Of a DNA stretch of 64,000 bases, positions 54,141 through 64,000 are shown one piece after another. Each line of letters opens with the position of its first letter. Position 1 is the first letter of the stretch. The position numbers and the translations under genes are program-made. Origin of the DNA: Euonymus europaeus (lineage: Eukaryota > Streptophyta > Magnoliopsida > Celastrales > Celastraceae); contig OY756962.1 in NCBI GenBank assembly GCA_963580455.1, forward strand, positions 23,449,001 to 23,513,000, written 5' to 3'. The notes below the pieces were generated by a model. It saw only the letters and a list, made by a program, of their open reading frames with translations, had not been told where the DNA came from and ran no database searches.

Positions 54141-54699
54141 AATTTTTTTTTTAAGATGCACCATTGCATTCTAACGATGTGAAATGATTTTAGGGTGTGC
54201 GGATATACAACCACTGCCCCACTATTTAAATAAATTATTATTATAAGGGCTTTCCCGAACCTTTTCTTCTCATAAATTATTTCATAATAGTGCAAGGGCC
54301 CCTCTTTCTTGAAGTTGTCATGGCACAAGGGGACGATTCTACTAGGCTTCAGAGAAGCAAACAAACATAATTTTTTCTTTTCAGTTCAGTTGTAGGCGTA
54401 GCAACTCAACTCTGTAAAGCGGGTTCAATTGAAAATCCAAGGTTTTCTCGAATTAATAAAAAAAGGCCAAATATTGCTATTCCACCTTTCGCTGGTAGTT
54501 TAGTGGTTTTGGTGGTAAAGAAAGTATAAATTTGTCTTGGTTAATCGTCCCACCGAACCTCTTCTTAGAGCCTTTCCCTGCCCATGCAAGGGATTTGCAG
54601 CTGAAAATCTCCGCTAATCATGTTTGTGACTGTACCTGAGATTAACACAATCACCATTGAAGAACAAGAGAGAGAGAGAGAGTGACAAGAGAGAGCGAG
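54141..54699. other. Intergenic, no recognised gene
   Basis: Includes a short (GA)n run at about 54668-54682. A 101-codon minus-strand ORF (54059-54364) has no recognisable features. Confidence 0.35.
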
Positions 54700-54813
54700 A
54701 TTAGGAGCATCCACAGTAAGCTATACTTTCAAGCTCTTTAAAATTTTCAATTGGGTCTCACTTCTATTACATATATTTGGATCTCATTTATTTATCCACA
54801 TCAACAAAACATA
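54700..54813. repeat. 'GAGCATCCA' repeat, copy 2, cut by the LINE
   Basis: GGAGCATCCACAGTAAGC, then CTTTAAAATTTTCAATTGGG, TCTCACTTCTATTACAT and CCACATCAACAAAACATA, running directly into the LINE poly(A) end. The remainder of the repeat is not visible on the far side of the LINE/Harbinger composite. Confidence 0.55.
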
Positions 54814-55014
54814 TTTTTTTTTTGATGAAAAGGCTTAGCCACATAATATATTGAAGAAAGACCTCACCAATGGCGGAGGAACACCAATGTACAAAAAAAA
54901 CCTTCAAGAAGAAGACATGTGAAGCAAACAAAAATAGAACAACATAAAAATGCTCCACTCCATGGAGAAAACTCAAAGACAATGTTCACACCACGGAGCT
55001 CAAACAAAAACAAA

Positions 55015-55743
55015 TTACAAATTCATGTGATCATGCAACCTAGGTGTCCTATTGTTGGACCAGCTTTTAAGACAACTGGATGATATCAAGAGCTGCGAAC
55101 TTGAATAAGGAAAATGAGGAGTACCATAATGTATCCAAAGTTGTAACCTGTAAAAGATTAGCGGCACTATGCTTACCCAATCAGCAACCTTTCCTCTGAA
55201 CACAACTTCATTCCTCTCTTTCCAGATGGACCAAACTGTTACAAAGAAAATCATGAGCCACCATTTTCTCTGCATTGCGCCTCTTACCTCTAAGCTGGTC
55301 CACTGCTCAAAAAGGCTGCAAATATCCCCTGGAACACACCAATATAATTCCCACCAGTGAATAAGTTTATACCATAAAGATGAAGGTCCCGAGCATGAAC
55401 AGAAAACATGATCAACTGTTTCTGGAGCAAGAAGACAGAAGGGACAGACATTATCAGATGACTGAATTATTCCTTTGTGCTCAAGAATATCTCTTGTAGA
55501 TAACTTCTTGTGAAGAAGAATCCAAGTGAATACCTCTACTTTTGGTGGTACTAAACCCTGCCATAGTTGTTTATAAATTTCAGGTCTGTGAATGGACAGA
55601 GGAGTGTTAACCAAACTTCTTTGCAAGAGCACAATATACAAGGAAGCGACTGTGAACTCTTCGGTGTCAGAATTGAATTTCCATATTATCTTATCTCTTT
55701 GGGCTGGATTCAATACAAAAGCTTGGAGCTGTGCTTTTAACAC
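55015..55743 (-). pseudogene. LINE ORF2 C-terminal part with zf-RVT domain
   Basis: 242 open codons including WQGLVPPKVEVFTWILLHKK, LSTRDILEHKGI and CPFCLLAPETVDHVFCSC. That is the zinc-binding reverse transcriptase tail (zf-RVT) seen in plant L1 elements, followed by the customary VWSIWKERNEVVF. It is separated from the RT part by a frameshift near 55770. Confidence 0.9.
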
Positions 55744-55800
55744 CCTGACCTGCCCTTCCTCCCAGCTGAATAGTCTTCGCCTCCATTTGAACCTCCATTC

Positions 55801-57859
55801 CTATCTTGAGTTGTCCCAAATTCCCATACCCCAGATTGATTCAAACTGCTGTTCGGATAGCGACTCACAAAAAGGTGTCGCAGCATTCCAGCAATCAAGC
55901 CAAAATCGGATGTGTTGGCCATTCCCTATAGAGAAACCTACTCCTTCCTTAAAGAGGTTGCCCAAATGGGATGAAGAATATGTCAATAAACCATGAATAC
56001 CCTTCCAGACAGATGATGCAGTGCTTAGTGTAGGTACATAAGATGATTGCTTCAAGCTTCTTCTTTTGTCATACTTTAGCTCAATTACTCTCCTCCATAA
56101 AGCATAATCTTCATTAACGTATCTCCAGGCCCATTTAAACATCATAGACTGATTCTTGAGACCAATATCTGAAATTCCTAAGCCACCTTCTAGCTTTGGC
56201 TTCAAGACTTGTTTCCAGTTTATACAATGTATTTTCTTTTTACCATCAGCATCTCCCCATAAGAAATCACGTTGCAAACGCCCCAATTGTTTTGCCACAG
56301 TAACCGGCATTCTAAAAAGGGACATGAAATATGTTGGCAGGTTTGACAATGCCGATTTAATCAAAGCGATCCTACCTCCAATAGATAAACATCTCCCCTT
56401 CCACTTTGCAAGTTTACACTTGAATTTTTCAATGATTGGCCTCCATGTTTTAACTTTTTTGTAATTTGCTCCCAGCGGCAAGCCCAGGTATTTGACTGGC
56501 AGAGTTTCTGATTTGAACTGATGCACTGATGCTATCTCCTCTACCCATTGTTTGCATTTTCCAAAGCCTATCATTGAACTTTTTGCAAAATTTACTTTCA
56601 GACCTGATATTATTTTAAAACACCTCAGGATTCGCTTAAGAGCAAGTATCTGATCTTCAGAAGCTTTACAAAAAATTAAGGTGTCATCAGCAAATTGTAA
56701 GTGAGAAATGGACAGAGCATTCCGCTGAACTTCAATCCCCTCTAGCAAACCACAATCCTCTGCCTTTTTCAACATCTGGTGCAAACCCTCAACAATAATG
56801 TTAAATAGAAAGGGTGACAGTGGGTCACCCTGCCTAATACCTTTCTCCATTATGAATTCACGGCTTGGGGATCCATTGATTAGAACAGATACCCGGGCAG
56901 AAGACACACATTCCTGCATCCAGCCTCTCCACTTCAAACCAAAACCCATCTTTAATAATACAGTATCCAAGTATCTCCAATTTACAGTGTCAAAAGCTTT
57001 CTCAAAATCAAGCTTGATTAGCAACCCTTTCTCCTTCTTCTTCTTGACAAGATGAATTAATTCACTGGCAATTTACACACTACCAGGCTTTGTCTGCCTT
57101 TAATAAAAGCAAACTGATTTTCACTAATAATGGATGACATGGCAGATTGCAATCTGGAAGCTAAAGATTTTGATATAATTTTGTAGAGACAACCCACTAA
57201 GCTTATTGGCCTAAAATCATTCAGTCGATAGGATCCCTTGATTTTTGGAATTAGAGCAATGTAGCTTGAGTTAATGCCTTGTGGGAGTGAGCCAGAGGAA
57301 TAAAATTGATGCACCATTTCATAGACATCTGATTCCAGAATTTTCCAGGCTCGCTTGATAAAATTAAAGTTTACCCATCAGGGCCAGGAGCTTTAGATCC
57401 GTCACAGGACCACACAGCATTTTTAATTTCCTCATCAGAGAAAGGTGCTTCAAGGAGTGCCCTTAGATGAGAAGATATTGAGCTGAACTGCAGCCCATCC
57501 CAGAGAATTGGATTTGAAGATTTTTCGCTGAATAATGAAGAGAAATAATTTGCTGCACCCTCCTTGATCTCTGATGGATTTTTAGTTAGGGAATTACCAA
57601 ACTTTAAACATGAAATTTGATTTTGCCGACCCCTTATGCAAGCTGAAGCATGATAGAATTTGGTGTTCCTATCCCCTTGACTGATCCATTGAATTCTGGA
57701 TTTTTGTCGCCAGATACATTCTTGCTTTTTACTTTCCAACCACAAGTCACTTCGCATGGAAGTAAGGATCTCTAATTCCCTTTGCGACAGAGGACGTGAT
57801 TCCGCAAGGCGTTCCCATTTGTCCACATCATTTTCAAGGGTTCGAATTTTTTTATCCAC
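55801..57859 (-). pseudogene. LINE reverse transcriptase, broken into three frames
   Basis: 57371-57859 carries the pre-RT region and KAPGPDG. 57057-57317 carries INSSYIALIPKIKGSYRLND, FRPISLVGCLYKIISKSLAS and QFAFIKGRQ. 55801-57024 carries KLDFEKAFDTVNW, GIRQGDPLSPFLFNIIVEGL and the catalytic FADDTLIF, followed by VKYLGLPLGANYK and SIGNGQHIRFWLDCWN. Every standard RT block is present, so the active site itself is intact. The frame breaks between segments inactivate it. Confidence 0.92.
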
Positions 57860-57871
57860 ATTCCCAAAAAC

Positions 57872-58518
57872 TTATATATTCCAGATTTTAAGTAGCATAA
57901 TAAGATACTGCAGTTTAATAGCCAGGGATTCATTTCGATCCAAGTTGAGCCTGATTTCCTCCCAAAAGACTTCAATATATGTGTAGAATCCAGGATGTTG
58001 CCACCAACAGTCTAAGACCTTGAAAGGTTTGAGACCCCAATTCACAGGAGCTGAGTCCAATAATAGTGGGGTGTGGTCTGATAACCCTAGTGGAAGCCCC
58101 CACAGCTTCAAGTTTGGAAAGGATGAGAACCACTCCACGGATGCAAAAATTCTATCAATTTTGCTTTGACTGATGGAATTTCGCCAAGTGAATTTCCTGC
58201 CCAGGAGAGGGAGTTCTATAAGACCAACTTGATTAAAGAATGCTGAGAAATCTCGCATGCCACTTGTGTAACCCATTTGACCCATTCTATCATGTGGATG
58301 TAACAACTCGTTCATGTCACCCAATAATATCCACGGGGAGGAGAATTGTAATCTAGCTAGAGCTAACTCATCCCATACCTGAAGCCTCGAAGCCTCGTCA
58401 TTGGGACCATATACAGCTGTTATGGAGCACTCAAACCTTGAAGAGACTAATGACTCATGTACTGATATCCATCTACCACCCTTCACAACATCATTTACTT
58501 GAAGAACTATCGGGCCAG
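57872..58518 (-). pseudogene. LINE endonuclease, N-terminally truncated
   Basis: Apurinic/apyrimidinic-like endonuclease fragment with VYGPNDEASRLQVWDELA, PWILLGDMNEL, GRKFTWRNS, SKIDRIFASVEW and GLSDHTPLLL. These are the later catalytic motifs (GDMN, SKIDR, SDHxPL). The N-terminal WNxRG and GG(V/I) motifs are missing. The open frame continues upstream of 58518 only because it runs into Harbinger DNA. Confidence 0.9.
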
Positions 58519-58730
58519 TAAGAGCAACTCCAACAACAAATATGCATTTTGGGTATGCATATTTGGATTTGCATACTTGAATAGTACTTTGCAAATCTAC
58601 TTTAATTTTTTGATTCCAACAATGGGTATGCATTTTTTTTGTACATATATTTTTTCTTATAAATTGTTTAGTCTCTCATTCATTTCATCAAACCATTCAC
58701 ATAAAAAAAATCATATTCTCAAACAAATCC

Positions 58731-59192
58731 ATGGATCATCCAAGTTCGAGTTCTGAAATTTTGAGAGAATTTCTTAGTTTCAACTCTGACTCTGAAGATG
58801 AGTTGGAGCAACTTTTTTCAACACGAGAGGCAGATGATCAACAAGCTATTGGGAGGAGACGAACTGGTCATCGAGGTTCCATTCCTGGACATAGAATAGT
58901 TCATCGTAATCATGCTGACGGCCACTCCAGACTCTGGAATGACTACTTCAGTTCAGCTCCAGTTTACCACGAAGGTCTATTTAGAAGAATATTTTGAATG
59001 AGTCGAAACTTTTTTCTCCATATTGCAAATGGTGTAGCTACGAATGATGCTTATTTTCTTCAGAAACGAAATGCAGCTGGAGTTTTAGGTCTCTCTCCCC
59101 TCCAAAAGATTACAGCGGCGATTAGGATCCTCGCGTACGGGTCACCAGCTGATTCTTTAGACGGGTACATACAGATCGGTGAGAACAATTAA
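58731..59192 (+). pseudogene. PIF/Harbinger transposase N-terminal remnant with one nonsense codon
   Basis: One continuous frame from MDHPSSSSEILREFL through HRNHADGHSRLWNDYFSSAP, VYHEGLFRRIF, a TGA at 58995-58997, then MSRNFFLHIANGV, DAYFLQKRNAAGVLGLSPLQ and KITAAIRILAYGSPADSLDG. This is the characteristic head of plant Harbinger transposases/HARBI1-like nucleases. The TGA sits where the family usually has Arg, consistent with CGA to TGA decay. After 59181 the frame falls into a short tandem duplication and the nuclease domain is missing. Confidence 0.87.
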
Positions 59193-59238
59193 CATTCTGC
59201 AGTTAGAACAATGGAGAACAATTAACATTCTGCAGTTA
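59181..59238. repeat. 25-bp tandem repeat at the transposase break
   Basis: GAGAACAATTAACATTCTGC plus AGTTA occurs at 59181-59205 and again at 59214-59238 (period 33), exactly where the transposase frame is lost. It looks like a deletion or repair scar. Confidence 0.85.
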
Positions 59239-60262
59239 CACTGCATTTTTGAACACATACATATTTTACACATTCACCACAACAGAATACTAGCACTAGA
59301 GTGGCTTGCTTACAGCCCTTTTATGACCAAAGTTTGGCTTGGTAAGACAAACATCACAAAGAAAACATCAGATATTGCTCTTATTCTTGTTCTCACGCAA
59401 AAGAACTAACAAACCAATGAACCAATCCAATCTAATTTGTGTAAAACTCCAGCAGAATTTCAACCTGATGAAAAAATTAGAAATTGATTAACAAAGTCCA
59501 CAAGCATAAGAAACAACAAAACAAACACAGTTTTTGTAAAACTCCAACAGCACTTCAAACCAATGAATCTCATCAGACCTTCATTAACAAAGAAATCTAT
59601 ACAAAACCAATCTCATTTGTGTTTTTTGCTTAGATTTGATTAACAAATCTCTCTATCTCAGATTTCCAAAGCAGCGAACAAATCAGAACATCTTCTCCAC
59701 TTTCTTTCTTTTTCATTAACAAGGAAATAGAAGAGAAGGAGAAAGAATCTAGTGGTTCTATTTGCAGTACTTCACTGAGCCATGCAATCCCTACATCATT
59801 TCTTTTGGCAAAACCTAATCAATCCAAATAAATCACTCAGAACAGAGGAAGAAAGAGAGGCTCATGCCTTTTTAGATGAAGGAGGATCAATTGAGGAAGA
59901 GAGGAATAGGCCAATCAAAGAGGATCGATTGAGGAACCAGTAACAGTGATGAACCCAAGCGATGAAGCAATTTCTCTGGGTTTCACTCAATTTGTAGACC
60001 GATCTGAGAGTTTAAAGGCGTATGAGCGTGCTTTGATGTAGATCGATCCCTGTTCATAGTCGTTGAGCAACGGTAAACTCACTCCCGGGAACAGATCCGA
60101 CTCGCGTTTGGAGTTCGCATATATGGGAACTGAAACTGGGGTCGGAAATTTGCCAACTAGGTTACGACCTCTGTTGGCAACGGCGAAACTCAAAATTGGA
60201 GCTGTATATCAACGGTTGGAGGTATGCGGCCTCATCTCCGACTCTTGTTGGAGATGCTCTAA

Positions 60263-60669
60263 GTTGGTTTTATTATATTGCATAAATTTAATGGCCCAAT
60301 TTATTTATTTTTTTGTTTTTTTTTTCTCTCCATGCCTAGCAGATTAGGCCCATTGCAGTTCCCTTATCTCCTTATTAGTGGGTTGGTGAGATAAGAGCAA
60401 AAATAAAAAATAAATTCCGCTAAATTTAATTCGTACTATTTCACTATAAATTTTATCTGCCAATTTTTTTCTGCCAAATATAATCTTGCACTTCCACCAT
60501 AAAATTTTGAATTGCCCCCAAAACTTTTTCTATAAAAGAAACTATGTTTCTATAAATTAAAACATAATATTAGTGCAAGACAAAATCATCAAATTCCTTT
60601 TCAAATAGATCCAAATACGAGTGTAACTTATTTTGACTTTGATGATCGATACAGGGAGCAAGAGGAAGT
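60263..60669. other. Intergenic, no recognised gene
   Basis: AT-rich non-coding DNA beyond the Harbinger element. I looked here on the minus strand for the missing LINE endonuclease start and did not find it. Confidence 0.4.
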
Positions 60670-60780
60670 ACAAACTGAGCTACTCCAGTAGATACTCTCT
60701 AAAATTTTCAATTGGATCTCACATTCATTATGCAAAAGTCAAATCACATATTCATCAACGTCACCAAAACACGTATATTG
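60670..60780. repeat. Harbinger-type 'GAGCTACTCCA' repeat, copy 3
   Basis: GAGCTACTCCAGTAGATACT, CTCTAAAATTTTCAATTGGA, TCTCACATTCATTATGCAAA, TCATCAACGTCACCAAAACA: the same order of words as 54700-54813. Confidence 0.6.
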
Positions 60781-60830
60781 GACGAGCTTGTGAATGTTGT
60801 GAAATCGTTTGAGACATTTCCTACTCTGAA

Positions 60831-61166
60831 GTGCAACAACAATGGTACCATTTTGTTGGGCAAGCAAACTTATATTTTGGGTCACACTTCTATTACACAA
60901 TATTTAAACCACACACATCTCTCAATACAGTCACATCAGCAAAACATAAATCTTTAAACATTTTTTTCTCCCAATTTAGTCAAACCAACTACTTTTCTAT
61001 CCTTCATACTATCCACTATCAAATTTACACCGAAATCAAGATTGAGTTTCACATTTATTACAAAAACTTAAGTTGCATCAGCAGAATACATATCCAAATA
61101 TAGTCACATCAACAAAAACACGTCTTTCAATATGATCACATTAACAAAAGCACACAATTCCACACA
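60831..61166 (+). repeat. Dispersed ~340-bp repeat, copy B (pair with 10604-10957)
   Basis: GTGCAACAACAATGGTACC, ATTTTGTTGGGCAAGCAAAC, ATTACACAATATTTAAACCA and GTCACATCAGCAAAACATAA, in the same order and orientation as copy A. Confidence 0.7.
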
Positions 61167-61773
61167 AAATACAACCATTATGCATGATTGAAATCATGAA
61201 AGAAAAGGGTTCTCATAAGTACAAAATTCCACATCTTAAGAAAGCAATGTTGGAAAGTGCAGGCCAACTTCCTACTAGGATGAAATGTGATCCTATGTTG
61301 TTCTAAGAAGTTCTGAATTATTTAACTTGAATCGTTTCTTGTTTTGCTAATTATTTTGGATGACTAATATCAGTGCACCATTGCTGGTACTGATGAATAT
61401 CTTCCTGGTGAAGTGGCTAAATAACAATGGCAGTCATACAAAAACGATTTTATGTTATAGAAGAATCCAAGTAAACTGACTAAGTTCATCTCAAGCTATT
61501 AATAACAGGAATTCTTAATAAAAATTAGGACGATAAATTTTCAGCATCACCTTAACTACTTGCTCAACTTCTCTCGTTTGCTTTTTGAGAGAGAGAGAAA
61601 AAAAGGAGTAATATTTCATACATGTAGTCATTTGATATTGAAAATATGAGAATATGAAGAGTTAGTTTGAATTCAATAAGAACAAATCCAATTATTAAGG
61701 TGAGAATATGAAGAGAAATATCCTTAATTTCTTAAAATTAGAACATTTTTTTTCTTCAAAATCACAAATATTA
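61167..61773. other. Intergenic, no recognised gene
   Basis: AT-rich, with GAATATGAAGAG repeated at about 61651 and 61705, which suggests a small local duplication. No coding sequence. Confidence 0.4.
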
Positions 61774-62080
61774 CTCACTCCGTTCCTATCTAATAGGCTC
61801 ACTTATTTTTCACACAGATTAAGAAAACACAATTAATATCATTAAAATAGTAAATTTAGTTTGTTTTTTTTCTTCTAATATACGCTTCAACTACATCACT
61901 CACAGTCTCACACTTTATTATTGTTAGATGTTAATGTCATTTGTTAATAAAGATGCACAATAAATGAGAGTAAATTAGTAAACTGGTGTTTTTTTATTAT
62001 TTCTTCTCAATAGGGAAGTGGTTTATTATTTGGGACAAACCAAAATAGGTAGTGAGCCTATCAAATATAGACGAAGAGAG
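61774..62080. mobile_element. Stowaway-like (Tc1/mariner) MITE, 307 bp
   Basis: Flanked by TA on both sides (61772-61773 and 62081-62082). The left end CTCACTCCGTTCCTATCTAA and the reversed right end CTCTCTTCGTCTATATTTGA both run on into ATAGGCTCACT. The CTCNCTCCGT tip and TA duplication are the Stowaway signature. Non-coding. Confidence 0.88.
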
Positions 62081-62872
62081 TATTTTGCAAGGGAGTAATT
62101 GGTTTAAGAATTTATTACTTTGTTTTGAGTGAAACATGGTTGCATTGACGAATGACAACGCCAATAACAATGGTGCTAAAGTTGTCGATGTTGTTGTATT
62201 GAAAAATGTATTTTGTTGATGTGGTTGTATGGAAAAATGTGTTGTATTGATGTGGATGAATATGTGGCTTAATTTTTAGATAATAGAGATGAGACCCACA
62301 ATTAATTTTGGTGTAAAAATGATAGAGGAAATGAATATTAATGGCTTGACAAATAAGATTGTATTGAAATATCTATTTTGCTGATTTAACTATATTAAAA
62401 TATGTATTTTTTTATACAAATAAATATGTGAATTTATTTTTTATATAATATAAATGATTAAAAAACAAAAGTGATGAGTCGTTAGTTGTTGGCACCGTGT
62501 TGAATTTGCACCGTTTTTTAATTAGTTGTTAGATTATGTTAACTGTCAACATTTGACTTTTTAGAGAGTTTGTTTGTTGTGTCAAGTCAACGAAGCTTGC
62601 AGAAGGTGGTGGAACTTGGAAGCTTTTCTTTCTTTTAACAAAAAATGGGACCTAAAATGTGACGACACGTGTTTACACTTTACACCTTACATGTTGTTAG
62701 TTGGTAGTTTTAATTGGCAATACGGTGCCGTGCTTTTCCATACTTTTGAATGTGATTTGTGTTCTCTCACATTTCTCTTGCGTCGCTGTTAACTCACTTT
62801 TGTATATTAGTAAACTTTTTGTGGTTGGCAAAATAATTTTTCTTTATACGCTAATGGCAATTATAATGATAA
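62081..62872. other. Intergenic; reverse-oriented copy of the CATCAACAAAAC repeat
   Basis: 62140-62330 contains GTATTGAAAAATGTATTTTG, TTGATGTGGTTGTATGG and GAGACCCACAATTAATTTTG. That is the reverse complement of words in the repeats at 53820, 54700 and 60670. No gene. Confidence 0.45.
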
Positions 62873-63575
62873 GGCTGCGTTTGTTATGCGTTTTCCAAAG
62901 CTTAAAACTGTGGGATCCATAACAAACATTTGTTGAAAATCGCGTTTTATACCGCATTTTGCACCGTGTTTAGCTCTCGTGAATGAGATGTTGTTCTCAT
63001 ACAACGTTTTATTGCGTTTTAGGTTTTCAAAAGTGTGGTGGACAATCATGCCCCTCCTCCTCCTCTCCTCATCTGTGTAATATTTTATTTTGATTGGAGA
63101 GAGTTGCTGCTGGGCACAAGAAAAAGAGGAAGGAGAAACAGAGTTGTAAAAGGTGGATTTTGCGATTTCAATTAACTTTTGATTTTTTGTTTCTTTATTA
63201 ATTATGTGTTCTAAGTTCTAAAAACAGCACCAAAGGAAATAGCTAATTTACTATTTAATGCACATTAGTCTTTATAAAATTATTGTGTGTTACAAATATT
63301 TCTAAAATGTCATGTAAGAATTTTAGTTATGTGTCTAATTAAAATTTTTTATTCAATATTATTACTCTTTTATTACAATACCCTTTTTTGTCATTTCATA
63401 TAAAATATCATAATAAAAGGCTAATGTAAAAAACGTGAACCAAACACCCCACAGCATTTTACACAGCTTAAAGTTGTGGACCCCACAGCTTTTTACACAA
63501 CATTTTTTACAGCTAAAAGCACAGCTTTTTTCACAGCTTTAAGCTGTGAAATACAATTGGATAACAAACAGACCC
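62873..63575. mobile_element. Tourist-like (PIF/Harbinger) MITE, 703 bp
   Basis: TAA (or ATAA) occurs on both sides (62870-62872 and 63577-63579). The left end GGCTGCGTTTGTTATGC and reversed right end GGGTCTGTTTGTTATCC match at 14 of 17 positions. Inner inverted words (TTAAAACTGTGGGATCC; GGACCCCACAGCTTTTT) and several AAAGCTGTG blocks lie near the ends. No transposase. Confidence 0.8.
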
Positions 63576-64000
63576 ATAATAACAACATCCAAAAATAGAT
63601 TAATATTTTGTCGTCAAATACGAATCAAAATAACTCAGTTTCACGAGTTGAGTAATACGTAAGTAATTTCAAATCTCAAATTCGAACTTCCACCTCTTTT
63701 CTTTATTAAAAAAAATACCAAGACAAATGAAGTGTTCTTGTATTTTTTTATGTATGCTGCTATATCAATGAATAATATTACCTTCTGTTATGAGAGCATG
63801 TCTAATAGAGTATAAACTATCATAAAGCGTAAAAATTGAAAGTGTCTGAGAGTATAAGTGACAGAGTATACTCTGATCCAAACGGACCCTTAATGATTCT
63901 CAATTTAAACAAATCAAGATATAACTTTATCTGACTTGGTCAATCGAATTGTTGTTGACATGTGATGGTAATTACTAATTGTAGAATGGGTGGGCCTGTA
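63576..64000. other. Window edge, possible start of another MITE
   Basis: At 63793 GAGAGCATGTCTAATAGAGT resembles a Harbinger-type tip, and GAGTATAAACT and GAGTATACTC words follow. The element, if real, is cut by the window end or is small. No gene. Confidence 0.3.

Larger units (their letters stand above)
54814..58521 (-). mobile_element. L1-type LINE, 5'-truncated and frameshifted
   Basis: Minus-strand non-LTR retrotransposon. Its poly(A) tail is the T run at 54814-54823. Upstream come a 3'UTR (54824-55014), then a zf-RVT domain, reverse transcriptase and part of the apurinic-type endonuclease. At least four frame breaks (near 57865, 57340, 57040 and 55770) make it dead. The endonuclease lacks its N-terminus. 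The LINE ends at the PIF/Harbinger element (TAA at 58519-58521), and I could not find its continuation beyond 60262. The three protein segments are listed separately. Confidence 0.92.
58522..60259 (+). mobile_element. PIF/Harbinger non-autonomous element, 1738 bp, TAA target duplication
   Basis: TAA flanks both sides (58519-58521 and 60260-60262). The ends are inverted: GAGCAACTCCAACAA on the left, and reversed right GAGCATCTCCAACAA (14 of 15 identical). The plus strand carries a transposase N-terminal remnant at 58731-59192. The catalytic DDE region is absent, so it is an internally deleted derivative dependent on an outside transposase. It abuts the truncated LINE endonuclease. Confidence 0.9.

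Overview
This window is nuclear DNA of a flowering plant, most likely a eudicot. It is AT-rich, its genes carry ordinary plant GT-AG introns, and the proteins are recognisable plant families (P-class PPR proteins, DUF707, GT14/DUF266, plant haspin, plant UPF3). The intergenic space is packed with plant-type transposon debris. I see no bacterial, organellar or viral segment, no RNA gene and no CRISPR array.

Layout. 323-1824 (+) holds the last eight coding exons of a haspin histone H3 kinase. 2959-5142 (+) is an intronless PPR protein. 7182-8627 (-) is an intronless PLP enzyme of the L-cysteine desulfhydrase type. 15134-21319 (-) is an 11-coding-exon UPF3 gene (484 aa predicted), with evidence for a 3'UTR intron reaching a non-coding exon near 12036. 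28154-29356 (+) is a single-exon seven-membrane-segment protein with a 5'UTR intron and upstream ORFs. 32629-37973 (+) is a 14-exon DUF707 gene (388 aa). 42629-45085 (+) is an intronless GRP23-type PPR protein with a Gln/Met-rich tail. 47931-50669 (-) is a two-exon GT14/DUF266 glycosyltransferase. 54814-58521 (-) is a broken L1-type LINE, and 58522-60259 is a PIF/Harbinger derivative that abuts it, bounded by TAA target duplications.

These are unrelated housekeeping genes rather than a pathway or cluster. Four touch RNA or chromatin (haspin, UPF3, two PPR proteins), one makes H2S from cysteine, and two are Golgi/ER-type transferase-like membrane proteins. The best unexplained or informative signals are: the UPF3 3'UTR intron that carries a 758-bp hAT-like element with an exact 8-bp target duplication; a decayed C2H2/EAR zinc-finger pseudogene lying next to an EF-hand-like fragment; a roughly 780-bp near-complete foldback element; the many structurally complete MITEs (Stowaway, Tourist, hAT, MULE-like); a GC-AG intron in the DUF707 gene; and overlapping uORFs on the 7TM gene. 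I found no convincing new biological system. The novelty is mostly in gene structure and transposon architecture.
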